A stretch of 64,000 nucleotides of DNA, taken from Gymnothorax reevesii. Its lineage: Eukaryota; Chordata; Actinopteri; Anguilliformes; Muraenidae. Each line of letters begins with the position of its first letter. Position 1 is the stretch's first letter. Under the pieces are notes generated by a model that searched no databases, was not told the DNA's origin, and worked only from the letters and a program-made list of their open reading frames with translations. Made by a program: the position numbers and the translations under genes. The stretch spans positions 119,029,166 to 119,093,165 of the forward strand of contig CM056576.1 of the NCBI GenBank assembly GCA_029721435.1, read 5' to 3'. Shown one piece after another: positions 47,894 to 59,300 of the stretch.

Positions 47894-48070
47894 ATGGCCA
47901 TGGACATAGACACAAGGGAGGCCATTCGCTCTGTCGTGGAGAAAATCCCGGGTATCAGCGACTTATAGCCACAACAAGATGAATGTTTGGTTAGTTTTTT
48001 GAGTGGAAATTATGTTGTAACACAACTCCCTACAGATTGTCATACCTACTTAATAGCCATCATGAAATAG
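47894..48070 (+). pseudogene. Possible helicase-domain relic (RecQ-like) with an internal stop
   Basis: One frame reads MAMDIDTREAIRSVVEKIPG, ISDL, a stop, then PQQDECLVSFLSGNYVVTQL and PTDCHTYLIAIMK. This resembles the Q-motif and motif I region of RecQ-type helicases (FKPxQxEA...GxDVVAVLPTGxGKSLIYQ). The Walker lysine and glycine are lost (PTDCHT for PTGxGKT), and a TAG sits at the Q motif. RecQ-like genes are amplified in fish genomes alongside DNA transposons. The match is short and could be wrong. Confidence 0.35.
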
Positions 48071-48382
48071 GCACCCAGTTCATCACTGTGAGAGACAGCC
48101 AAACCACTTCAGCTAGCTTGTAGCTTCTAGTGTTTCATTGCCCACGAATGTCAAACTATTTAAATTAGCAGCAAACTTTTTAAAAGCCGTGTTTTTGTTC
48201 GTGTCACAAGACCTATTCGCTGTCTTAGTATTATGTTGTCATAATCCATGAATGAAGACAGCCAAACGCTTAGAGCCAAACTGTGTTGCTATAAAATTAG
48301 AAAGCGAGCTCGGTATGATGTTAGCACAAGTATGGTTAACGGGTCAGTTTTCGTGTCAACGCAGATTTCGTCCTGATGTAAA

Positions 48383-49520
48383 TGTTATTCTGTAATGGTG
48401 CGATCAGGAACCAGTCGCGAGAACCAGGCAATGCAGTAGAACTTGCTTTATTAATAAAGGGGGAGGACCCCCGCAGGGCAGAAGGCAAATGTACAAAGTC
48501 CACACTCCAAAAATCAAAATCTAGTTGGGCAAAAATAAAATCGAAAACCAGGGCAGCAATCACAATAATCGTAGTCGGACAGAGATGGGTCTGGTTCACA
48601 GGTACAGGAATGTAAAAGAAGCAAAACCAGAATCTAATGGGCGTAATCCGAATCGCAACCAGGGCAGCAAACATAGATCTCGTGGTCGGGCAGAAAAAGG
48701 TCAAAACTCACAGATGCAACAATAATCCAAAATCACAAAGGCAAAAATCGAAAAGTCGGGCGGTCCAGTCGGAAAGATAAACACTGAGTAATCAGTGAAA
48801 GGCGAAATGAAGCATGGCACAAGAAGACTGAGGAAAACGATCTGATGGAGAGTGGCTGTGAAAAGACACCTATTATACATTTTCTGGGAGATCACATGGT
48901 AAGGGACACAGGTGCAAACAGTCAGATTGATTACAAGGGAGCAGCACATGAGGGAGAACCTAATCACATGGAATTTGGCAGAAGCCAAAACGTGGACAGG
49001 GATCACGGGACAAACCTATACAAAGACATACAGCTCCAGTTAAGGAGTTCTAACGTGCATAGATAATTAAAGAAGGACAGCGTGATAAGATGTGGAGCTT
49101 CCACAGAAAATGCAGCAAAACTAATCAGGGAGAGACAAGAGACGGAGACTAGAACAGGGCGAGTGCTGAGAGCTTGTTAATCAATTAGTGAGTGAAACTA
49201 TACAATCCCTTGGTGCTTGTTAGTAAGTTAGTATTATATACAATGTTAGTTGGTGTTAGTAACTTCTAGCGAAAATAACAAACTGTTAGTTTGGTTAGTA
49301 AGATAGAAAAGTAAGGCGAAGTAAGTAAACAAGATCGGAAGGAAGGTTGAAATCCAGAATCCAATAAATCACCCGGAGAGTAACACGCAGGACTGGGGCT
49401 GTGTGCAATGACAAGACAAGAGACCAGACGGGGGAGACAAAGTGCAATGCATGATGGAAAACATGAACCGGAATGTGACTATGGCAAAATGTAAAACATG
49501 GAAAAGTAAAAACTAAGTCA
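48383..49520 (-). mobile_element. LTR copy 1, left part (interrupted)
   Basis: This segment starts TGTTATTCTGTAATGG and is alignable along its length to the solo LTR at 53973-55200. Shared landmarks include the CTTTATT block, TACAAAGTCCACA(C/A)TCCAAAAA, the CAGATGCAACAAT block, AACGATCTGA and GTGCTTGTTAGTAAGTTAGT. It breaks off at 49520, where a tandem repeat begins, and resumes at 52748. No 5-bp target duplication could be matched for this copy (GTAAA at left, TATTC at right). Confidence 0.65.
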
Positions 49521-51065
49521 ATTAAAGCTGCAAGCAGCGTTGGGGCGGGTCCTCGCCCACCGGTGCATGTCGAAACGGGGGCGAGACGCCCATCCGCGCA
49601 TGTCGAAAGGGGGGCGAGACGCGTTCGAGCGATGTCGAGCATTGTCATTCGTTGGACAGTGCGAGATAGTGGGAAATCTTTTATGTTGAGTTGAGTGCAA
49701 ACCCCTTTACTGCAAGAGATTTTTGTTTTGAAAAATGGAGCTATGAGCCATGGAACCTGGTGAAAGTATCTGAAGCACATTTAATCACTGGTATGTATTG
49801 TGAAATCTTCCCCCATGCATGAACTGAGTGAAGGGAGATGATCCGTGGGCTCCAACTGCCACCCGGTGGACAATTGTGTAGTAGCACACAGAAATACATG
49901 GAAATCAATGAAAATCAAGAAATTAATAAATGCTTCTTCTACGTAAATCCTAGAAAGCTGAGATTTTGGGAGCATGTTCCCTGAACACAGACAAAAGTTT
50001 CATACGCTGCAACTAATGGTGAATTCAGAAGTGCGTCACTCTATATTTTTCAAAATATGATAATTCATAACATATTAATATCTCAAGAAATATTAATAGA
50101 AATTGTTCAATGCTCGGCAGTTTGTCTGTACACATGGAGCTTATGAAGTCTACCGAAGATCAGTTTGATCCAATCAACGGTTTGTCCACAACAAAGAAAA
50201 AAGTATTACTGTACAGTGTATTATGTATATAATATTTTTTTATCTCTAGATTTCTTTCATGGATTTTCACGAAATCAAGTGACAATATTTGTCATGGTAC
50301 AGCAATGATGTGTGATTTTTTTCAGAATTTTCAAACATTGCGACAGACCGTGGTGTAAGCAAAAGTGCCATTTTGGAAGATTTAGGTGGCGCTAGAGAGC
50401 CATTTTGTGCCTTTGGTGGAGAGTTTTGAGATAAGAAGTATGTTTGTAACCTGTATCAATTAACTGCAAAATTTTGTTTGTTTTTGAGCATGTTTAAGGG
50501 GTAAAAAAAATGTAGGGAATTGTGTACGCATCGAAAAAAGGCAGTCAAAGTGGCTGCGGACCCCATCTTTGACGCCTCATAAAATCCGAACCGTAGGACT
50601 TTTGACGAAGTTGTACTAAAGATTTCATCAAAAGAGTCTGCTTTGTCATCTATGAGCATTTGGGGTTGATACAATGAACACCCTGAGAGGAGTTAGCTTT
50701 TGTTCGAGGGCAAATTTTGGGCAAATTTAGGGCAAAATGCCAACTTAGATATGCAAATTGCAGACTTCCTGTGCGATTTAGGTAATGGATGTCAATTGTT
50801 AATTTTTAGGCCTTGGTGAGATGAACAATATGGTGTTGGTTCCATCTCTCTATGACTTTCCTACAAGTCGTGGTGGCCCTCTGAAGCCAGTGAAATGTGC
50901 CTTGGTGGCGCTAGAGAGCCATTTTGTGACATATGGGGAAATTTTTTTCATTTTATCAAATTTTTCGCCAGACCTGAGGTGTGTGCCAAATTTGGTGAGT
51001 TTTTGAGCATGTTTAGGGGGTCAAATTAAAGCGCAAAGTCGCGTATAGTGAAAGAAAGAATAATA
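49521..51065. repeat. 1.5-kb dispersed repeat, copy A of a tandem dimer
   Basis: This copy begins ATTAAAGCTGCAAGCAGCGT and is followed head-to-tail by copy B with a spacing of 1545 bp. It contains the motif GGTGGCGCTAGAGAGCCAT at 50385 and again at 50904, and GAGCATGTTTA(A/G)GGGGT twice, so each unit also has an internal duplication of about 520 bp. This copy lacks the GGGTCCTCTC...CGGACCCTAATAA tail present after copy B. It is a common teleost repeat (AAGCTGCAAGCAGCG start); class not known to me. No long coherent ORF. Confidence 0.75.
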
Positions 51066-52747
51066 ATTAAAGCTGCAAGCAGCGTTGGGACGGGTCCTCG
51101 CCCACCCGCGCATGTCGAAACGGGGGCGAGACGCCCACCCGCGCATGTCGAAAGGGGGGCGAGAAGCGTTCGAGCGATGTCGAGCATTGTCATTCGTTGG
51201 ACAGCATGAGAGTGGGAAAAGTTTTATGTTGATTTGAGTGCAAATCCCTTTACTGAAAGAGTTTTTTGTTTTGAATATTGGAGCTATGAGCCATGAAACC
51301 TGGTCAAAGTATCTGAAGCACATTTAATCACTGCTGTATATTGTGTCATCTTCTCCCATGCATGAACTTAGTGAAGGGAGATGATCCGTGGCCTCCAACT
51401 GCCACCCGGTGGACAAATGTGTAGTAGCACACAGAAATACATGGAAATCAATAAAAATCAAGAAATTAATAAATGCTTCTTCTACGTAAGTCCTAGGAAG
51501 CTGAAATTTTGGGAGCATGTTCCCTGAACACAGACAAAAGTTTCATACGCTGCAACTTATGGTGAATTCAGAAGTGCGTCACTCTATATTTTTCAAAATA
51601 TGAATATTTATAACATATTAATATCTCCAGAAATATTCACAGAAATTGTTCCATGCTTGGCAGTTTGTTTGTACCCATGGAGCTTATGAAGTCTACCAAA
51701 GGACATTTTGATACAATAAACGGTTTGTCCACAGTAAAAAATTATGTAATACTGTACAGCATATTATGAACATAACATTTTTTATTTCAAAAAGTGTTCA
51801 TTGGATTTTCACGAAATAAAGTGAGATTCTAGGGCATAGTACAGCAATGATGTGTGATTTTTTTCAGAATTTTAAGACATTGCGACAGGCCGTGGTGAAA
51901 GCAAAAGTCCGATTTTGGTGTATTTAGGTGGCGCTAGAGAGCCATTTTGTGTCTTGGGTGGAGAGTTTTCAAAGAGTAAATATCTTTGAAGCCACAATGG
52001 ATTATTTGCAAAATTTGGTTTGTTTTTGAGCATGTTTAAGGGGTCAGATTTAGGTAGAAAATTGCACACGCATCGAAAAAAGGCAGTCAAAGTGGCTGCG
52101 GACCCCAACTTTGACGCCTCATAGAATCCAAACGGTAAGACTTTTGAAAAAGTTGTACAGTAGTTTTCATCGGAAGAGTGTGCTGTGTCATCTATTAGCA
52201 TTTGGGGTCGATAGGATGAACGCCCTAGGAGGAGTTCGCGTTTGTTCGAGGGCAAATTTTGGCCAAATTTAGGGGAAAATGCAAATATTGATATGCAAAT
52301 TGCGGACTTCCTGTTCGATTTAGGTGAAGGGTGTCTACTATTCATTTTTAGGTCTTGATGAGATGAACAATATAGTGTTGGTTCCATCTCTCTACGACTT
52401 TCCTACCGGTCGTGGTGGCCCTATAAGTGCCGAAAAAAAGTATCTTGGTGGCGCTAGAGAGCCATTTTGTGACCAATGGGCATAAATTTTACATTTTATC
52501 AAATTTTTCGCCAGACCTGAGGTGCATGCCAATTTTGGTGAGTTTTTGAGCATGTTTAGGGGGTCAAATTTGAGCTCAAAGAGGCGTAAGAAGAAACAAA
52601 GAAAGAATAAGAAACATAGCAGGAACAATAGGGTCCTCTCTGAGGCCTTTCAGGCCTCGAGGCTCGGACCCTAATAATAAGAAACACGACAAAAACAATA
52701 GGGTCCTCTCCAAGGCCTTGCAGGCCTGGAGGCTCGGACCCTAATAA
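51066..52747. repeat. 1.5-kb dispersed repeat, copy B with duplicated tail
   Basis: Begins ATTAAAGCTGCAAGCAGCGT directly after copy A. It carries the GGTGGCGCTAGAGAGCCAT motif at 51927 and 52447. It ends with a tail containing GGGTCCTCTC, GGCCT...AGGCC and CTCGGACCCTAATAA that is itself present twice (GGGTCCTCTC at 52631 and 52691, period 60). The GGCCTTTCAGGCCT core can form a hairpin. Confidence 0.75.
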
Positions 52748-52896
52748 ATAAACTAATCAAAGTTACCAAATCCCAATACACATACAAAGAATGTTCAGGC
52801 AAAGCAAATATCAAAAATCACCAAAGGCAGTCAGTATTAACAAGGCATGAACATGGTCAAGGCAGAACAGAACATAAGCCAAAGCAGAATCACAAC
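52748..52896 (-). mobile_element. LTR copy 1, right part (after the tandem-repeat insertion)
   Basis: The sequence after the tandem repeat (AAATCCCAATACACATACAA, then GAACATGGTCAAGGCAGAAC and AGAATCACAACA) corresponds to the last 150 bp of the solo LTR at 55.05-55.2 kb (AACATGGCTAGGCCAGGCAC, CAGAATCCCAACA). This supports the tandem dimer being an insertion into an older LTR. Confidence 0.5.
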
Positions 52897-53599
52897 ATAT
52901 TCTCGTCGATTCTGCCATTGGTTTCGGGTCTCTTATGTCACTTCTTTTAAACAGCAGCAGTATCTACCGGAAAAACAATAGCTCAAAAGTTTGTTTCTTG
53001 TACGGAGAACAGAAAGAGCACCTTTGGTTCTTTTAAGTGAATGAGTGAAGGCTAAAATTTGGTAGATGGGCAAATGTATGGGTACAGTATTAACTTTAAT
53101 GTACTGATCAGTTTGTTTTTGCTGCATTCCTGGTATGAAGGACTGTGTTTAAAGCAGAAGTACTAGGTGGCTGAGCCAGCGCATAACATACATCACCGCC
53201 AAACGTTAGTGATTAGTTTACGGGTACACCAATGATTTTAAACTTCAGACAAGTACTCATCCACGAGGAAGTTAACACTTGTCAATGACGACTGGCCAGA
53301 CTCTGTGTACGAAGCACAGCAAAGTAGCAGAGTCTGGTTTTACCAGGCTAGGCGGAAAGCACTTAAGGCACACAAAAGTTCAGTCCTCGGTTGCCGTCAT
53401 GTTGTATAACTTAAAGCCTGAGTCTGCTCACAACAATTGCAGAGTACAAGTCGCCCTTGAAGCGTGTGAAAAGCAGTGATGTAACCTGCTCTTGAGCCGT
53501 CAACAAAACATTTCTCTATTGTCCAAACGGCACAGCAGCCTACTAGAGTGCACATTTATTTGTGGGAAAAAGACAATCATTATAGTATTTACACATTAA

Positions 53600-53849
53600 A
53601 AGTCCCCTATTATGTCACCAGGTGCACAGCCAATTAGTTATTACTAGCCATTTCAAAATCCTTCCCTCTTGACATCACATGGAGAGGTAACCAACAAGAG
53701 GCAAGAAGAACTGTCATCTTCAGCCAAGCAGTCAATCAGATTTCATTATTCTGGGTGGTCACTCCCCCTTGTGACATCAAGAAGGGGAGATTCTGAACTG
53801 GCTCATAATGGCTAATTAGCTTTGCACCTGGTGGCACAATAGGAGACCT
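53600..53849. mobile_element. Foldback TTAA-flanked MITE, 250 bp
   Basis: The left end AAGTCCCCTATTATGTCACC AGGTGCA and the right end, read inverted, AGGTCTCCTATTGTGCCACC AGGTGCA, match with few changes. The arms continue to pair through CCAATTAG / GCTAATTAG, CTTGACATCACA / CTTGATGTCACA and beyond, so most of the element folds. TTAA lies at 53596-53599 and 53850-53853. No coding capacity. Confidence 0.8.
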
Positions 53850-53972
53850 TTAAGGTTAGCATTGACCTCAACAGAATCAGGTATTTTTCAATCTATACTG
53901 CAGCCAATCAGGTGGCACTGGTAAGCAACAGCTCTTAAGGTAACCCAGGAATGTGTCTTGGAAAAAAAAAGT

Positions 53973-55200
53973 TGTTGAGATTTACGAAATGAACCAAGTG
54001 CGACAACCAGTAGAATGCAAAAAGGAGGCTTTATTTCTGAAGGGGGAAACCCCCCAACAGAGCTGGCAACGGTACAAAGTCCACAATCCAAAAACAGTAT
54101 CCAATGGGCGTAATCCAGAATCGTAACCAGGGCACCAATAACAAAGTTCGTGGTCAGACAAAAAGGGTTCGGTACACAGGCGTAGGTTTGGAGGAGAAAC
54201 AAACTCATAAGCCAAAGACAGTCCGAATCCAAAACCAGGGCAGTAATCACAAAATCAAGGTCGGGCAGAAAAAAGGTCAAAATTCACAGATGCAACAATA
54301 TCCAAAAGGGCAAACCAAAAACAATAGTCGGGCAATCCAGTCAGAAAGATAAACACTGAGATATCGAGGCGAGAAACGTAGCACAAGAAAACTAGGGAGA
54401 ACGATCTGACAAGAAAGTGTACCAAACAGACATCTTATATACACATCCAGGAGAACACATGACCAGGGAGAACAGGTGCAATCAATGGTGACAATGATCA
54501 GGGAGAGACACATGAGGGATAAACTAATTACATGAATTTGGCTGTAGCCAAAACGCAGACAGGGATCACAAGACAAACCTAAGTACAAACAACAGCTCCG
54601 GTTAAGGAGTACTAAAAGTGCATAGTCTAAAGAAAAGGAAAGCATGAGATATAAGTGGAAAACTGCAGCAGAGATAATTAGGGATAGGCAAGGAGGCGGA
54701 GACTAGAATTGGGCGACAGCTGAGAGATCATTAGTCAATTAGTAAGTGCAGCTATACAATCCCAAGTGCTTGTTAGTAAGTTAGTCCAAATATACAAGGT
54801 TAGTGTGGGTTAGTATTTAGCAAAAACAATAAACTGTTAGTATGTGTTAGTAAGACAGTAAAAGAGAGAGGAAGGAAGAACACGAGATAATGAAAGAAGA
54901 TTGAAACCCAGAAACCAATAAATCACCCGAATGAGTGGCACACAAGACAAGGGACCGTGAGCAAAGATACACACATGACAAGACAGGGGAGACAAAGTGT
55001 AAAGCATGGAAATGAAAACATGGCTTGGAAACTAAATGATCTAAACATGAAAAATAATAAACAGGAAATCTAAATACCAACACACAAAACACAATCCTAA
55101 GAATAGTCAGACAGAGCAGTGGTCACTAAACACAGAAATACTAAACATGGCTAGGCCAGGCACAGAACTTAACATGACAGCAAAATCCAGAATCCCAACA
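53973..55200 (-). mobile_element. Solo LTR, 1228 bp, with 5-bp target duplication
   Basis: The element runs from TGTTGAGATTTACG to GAATCCCAACA, so its ends are TGTTG...CAACA, the normal LTR form. It is flanked on both sides by AAAGT (53968-53972 and 55201-55205), a perfect 5-bp duplication. On the minus strand an AATAAA (54030-54035) lies near the 3' end, indicating a minus orientation. No gag, pol or env coding sequence is present, so the internal part has been lost by LTR-LTR recombination. Superfamily (Gypsy, ERV or other) cannot be told from the LTR alone. Confidence 0.85.
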
Positions 55201-57062
55201 AAAGTCTCATTTGGCCACTTCGGAAGCAGTTGCAGTAATAGTTTAGCACCCAACCCTTCCCCAAACCATTGACCACACATTAGTAATAATTAAAAATAGT
55301 GTATTTTTGTTGACATTAGTTGGGTAGCTAGTGGTGGCATTTCAAAGTCTGTGCTCATGATGGTAAGAGAGGCACAACCAACCATGTCTCTACACTGCAG
55401 ATGGGAAAGCCCAGATCAGGACTACAGGAAGTGATGTCACAAACTAATATGCAGACATGAAAACGACAGGCCCGTTAATATGCAAAATTAATTTCAGATG
55501 CAAAGACAGGCGTTTAGCAAAGTTAAGGTCGAAAAACATTGAATGAAGGGCTAAACCCATGAGAAGCTGTTTATGAAAAACAGTTCGCTTTGATGCTGAG
55601 CAAAGCCATCCAGGCTAGTTAAATGCTCCGTGCCATTTCAGGACAAGGGCTGTATATTTTGATGGGGCAGCCTCCCACATTTTTAATCTGCATTTATTGG
55701 ACTAATGGGAATCAAGATGATTCATGGGTGCAGTAGTCTATATTTTTTCCCTCAGTTGCTGAGTGATAGTAGACGAGTGATAAGGTCTGTTGTTCGTTTC
55801 CTTCCCTTAAACAAAGCATTCATTCCACCGAGAATAAATTCCCCAAAGTCTGGGGTTATGCATCAAATATTGACTGAGTATCAAAGTATAGTTTTTTTTT
55901 TGCATAAATTATAAGGTTTGGTGCTCCAGCCATGTATTGAAAGTATAAATGCAGACTCTTGGGACATTAAGATAATCACTATCCTTGAAATCCATTTCAT
56001 GCACTCAGTCCATCTCAATTTAGCATCATTGAATCATTGCAAGTAAACGTCAATGGCTAATCAGGTACATATGCGAAACGGCAACGGCGATGCAAACTAC
56101 GGAACGTTTTTCTCAGAACATCCCACAGTGTAGGTAGGTAGTAGGAGTCTTTGCCTCCCGGTCCCTCGTTTTAACGGCCGCGTTTAAGATTAAAAGCCAT
56201 CGTCGCCGCGAGAGTCCTGAAGTAGCGCTGCTGCTGCTGCTGCTATAAGTACGGGCAGCGCCGCTGTGTCTTCCCTCCTGCACCCTTACGCTTTAATTAA
56301 AACGGTGAAATCAAGGTCGCGCGTAGCCTGATGACATTTCACGACAATCACGAACGGGACCGAGATAATGTATGTGCAAATGCCGATCAATCAAAAACAG
56401 CAGGTGTTTTAACTCCTTCAATCAGCACGTGCTATTTAAAAATGGAATTTCTCATTAAACCAGGCCGGGGCGGGTAACAAGCAATTCCCTTCCCTATATT
56501 CTGGGCATGCTCATCATAATTAAGAATGCAGGTTCACCGTAGAAAACAGTAAAGGCCGCGCCTATGGCCGGTGAGACTGAAATCAGATTATAAATCTTTG
56601 TTATGGAACCCTGAGCTGCGTGGGTTTTCCAGGATCAAAATGTCTGCCGCCAATGTACCCAATTCCCTAAACCCCTCTATCCACACAATCAAAACACAGC
56701 AGTGGGCCTAGAACATGGTTCGCCAAATAAATGGCATGAAGGAAGCAGTCGTTCACCCATTTCATTCACACGGATGCTGAATGACACATTCGGAAAGCAC
56801 AGACACATGACGACAGGGAGAAAGAGTGGTATTAATCCTGCTGCAGGCGGAACTGTTTGCAGACAAGGTTTCCGTGCTCCAAATCACCTCCGGGAAGACA
56901 GATGAGAACAGAACTGGATCCCGCAGAACAAGAAATCTGTGACTGTGTAGTCAAACATGAGTTTATCTACCTTGGCTGACCTGGAGGTATTTAACAGAGC
57001 ACAGCAGTTCGCTGCATGACCCAAAACACAAAAACCTCCCAAACCTGAAGCATACGCTAAAG

Positions 57063-57780
57063 CTGTGGTCTTCAACGTTGTTCCTGGGGACCCACTGTGT
57101 ATGCTGGTTTTTGTTCCAAGCAGAATTGCAATCGCAGGATTTTAACGAGCTGTTAATTTGTCTTCAGCATTTAATGTTTAGAGCATTTATTTGTCCTATT
57201 AAATAACAGGTTAACAGAAATATCTATGATTGTCATCCAGAATAAAAAAACATCATCCCCACGTTGCAATATATTGTAAATAACAGTATAAAATGAGAAA
57301 TAACCATGTAACAAATGAAATTAAAGACATGGTTGGCTCCTAATTGGTGAAAACTAATTTTCACATCATGACAAATTTATTCGACAAGCAAATGGTAAAG
57401 AGTCAAACCAGTTTTGTGTTATGTTAATCTAATTAAGTTAACCTGAAGATTTTTGAAAGAACTTGAAACAGTTGTGTCCAGCAGCCTAATTTGGGGTTTA
57501 CCTACTTCCTCAGTGTCTAATTTGAGTTGTCTGCAATGTCATAATACTTGAAATTTCTCGCAGTATAGAAATAAACACACTATCTTCTGGGGTATTTTAT
57601 TCTTGATAGCATGAATGGATGTTTCTATGTAACATTCGGCTAAGAGAATTAACAACTCTAAACATGAAAAACACATAATTAAGACATTAACAGCTTGTTA
57701 AAATCCAATGATTACAATTGTGGTGGAAACAAACACCAGCATGCACAGTGGGTCCCCAGGAACGACACTGAAGACCACTG
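57063..57780. mobile_element. hAT-type MITE, 718 bp
   Basis: The left end CTGTGGTCTTCAACGTTGTT CCTGGGGACCCACTGTG matches the inverted right end CAGTGGTCTTCAGTGTCGTT CCTGGGGACCCACTGTG, and the terminal repeats run for about 70 bp. The flanking 8-mers CGCTAAAG (57055-57062) and GACTAAAT (57781-57788) share 5 of 8 bases, as a decayed 8-bp hAT duplication would. The CAGTGGTC start is a hAT hallmark. The interior is AT-rich with no transposase. Confidence 0.82.
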
Positions 57781-58489
57781 GACTAAATTGAAAAAAAGAG
57801 CTTTGTCAGCGCATTTATCCAGCAAACTGTTCCATCCTATTCTGCAAAACAACGCCTGGGTGAACTGAGAATAGTAAAAACAGGCATCATATGGAAGGAA
57901 ACACAAACCGTTGAGATCTTCCGGCAGACCTGCGCAAAGCATGTGAAGGAGAAGAGCTGTATGAGCCTGCGACATGTTATGACACAAAGCGGGGCGACTG
58001 GCGACAACTGGAAACTCAAACTATTGCACATCCTAGAACCAGGGTGAGTAATAATCCTGTCAGCCGCATCTGATAACTGGGAGAACACTGGGTCATGCAC
58101 TGCTGCTGTCAAACCTGCATTAGATAAGCATTTTCAATATTTTACCTCTGCAAATGGTAGTAAAACCAGAAAAATGAAACAAAAAGTAATCACTGATGAT
58201 TTCCAATATCGCACATTATGAACAGTTACAATTATAATGTCACTAATTTTCTAGCCCCCCCCCCACCCCTCCTCAAAAAAAAAGTGCAAGAATTTCAGCC
58301 AGGTCCTGGTTCTGGAGATGCAATAACAATAACAACAATATCAGCTTTACTTAAGGTTAAATGCTAATTTTGCTTACATTGAATTCCTGTTTCGAACCAT
58401 GTGATCACATGAGTCCCTCAAGAGCTCACTAACTGTACTTTCACATTTTAACAAACAAAACTCTTAGATTTACAGAACTCGTAGTACTG

Positions 58490-58607
58490 GCTTCCCAGAC
58501 AAGGATTAAGTTTAGTCCAGAAAATGACAGTTTTCTTCATAAATGGATAGCTGCATTTGAGGTAATGCTTTTAGTCTCAGACTAGACTTAATCCTTGTCT
58601 GGAAAGC
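58490..58607. mobile_element. Small inverted-repeat element, 118 bp
   Basis: GCTTCCCAGACAAGGATTAA GTTTAGTC at the left is matched by the inverted right end GCTTTCCAGACAAGGATTAA GTCTAGTC. This CCAGACAAGGATTAAGTCTAGTC sequence is a common vertebrate MITE terminus. The interior is only about 60 bp. Confidence 0.72.
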
Positions 58608-58842
58608 GAGCTCATGAACTCACAAACTAAATATTTAAACAATGGAATCTTATGCAACTTCAGTGCTGCTCTATGGCTGGACTTCCATCGAGTTTTATGC
58701 TTTTATATTTATTTTCTTTTTCTGGCGTGTCTGTGCGGTTCATCTGGTTCGAAAAATAAATCAAAGAAAAATAGAACTGGTTTGGTCCATGCAATTCCTG
58801 AAACAAAATCACTGAATGTACAGAACTGTACAAGTGCTGATG

Positions 58843-59300
58843 TTCAATTCAATTGTATCTTATTTGTATAGCACTTTTCACAGAAGGACTGCCACAAAGA
58901 TGCTTTACAGAGCAAAAAATGTGCAGTGCCGAGCCTAGACCAACAAACAGCAAATGAGGTAAACAAAAACTCCCAGTAGTAAAAAAAAAAAAAAAAAAAA
59001 AGATCTTTAGTGATGAGAAAACTCCTCTGTGGGAAGAAATCTCTGGAGGAAAGAGACCACAGCAATAGTTTTAGGCATCATGGATATTTTTCATTTATAT
59101 TTAGCCTTAGATGTTTATTTTTTGTTTTCCCATCAACATTTGAAATGATGGTCTTAATAAATAAAAAAAAATCTAACTATAGAAAGTCAGTACACTATGA
59201 TAAAGCCTTGATGGAACTCTGACCTCAGCAACATCAAGGCTGCAGGATTACCTGGAGAGACGGAAGCAAGTGAGACAGTCCCCAAGGAACCATGGCAAAT
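58843..59300 (+). repeat. Dispersed teleost repeat of the TTCAATTCAATT family
   Basis: Begins GTTCAATTCAATTGTATCTT followed by TTGTATAGCACTTTTCACAG and CAAAGATGCTTTACAG, the standard opening of an abundant fish repeat (TATTTGTATAGCGCTTTT...GCTTTACAG). An A run of about 22 bases lies at 58980-59001, then CTGTGGGAAGAAATCTCTGG AGGAAAGAGACC. The 3' limit is approximate. Confidence 0.6.

Noticed and set aside
49295..49780. 161-codon minus-strand ORF
   Set aside because: It spans the junction between LTR copy 1 and the inserted tandem repeat, so it cannot be an old gene.
51872..52387. 171-codon minus-strand ORF
   Set aside because: It lies wholly in a dispersed repeat (copy B). The matching part of copy A is only open over 72 codons, so it is not a conserved protein.
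48383..55200. One full LTR retrotransposon with two LTRs
   Set aside because: The right LTR has its own AAAGT duplication on both sides, and the 1.1 kb between the LTRs contains a TTAA MITE and no retroviral coding sequence.
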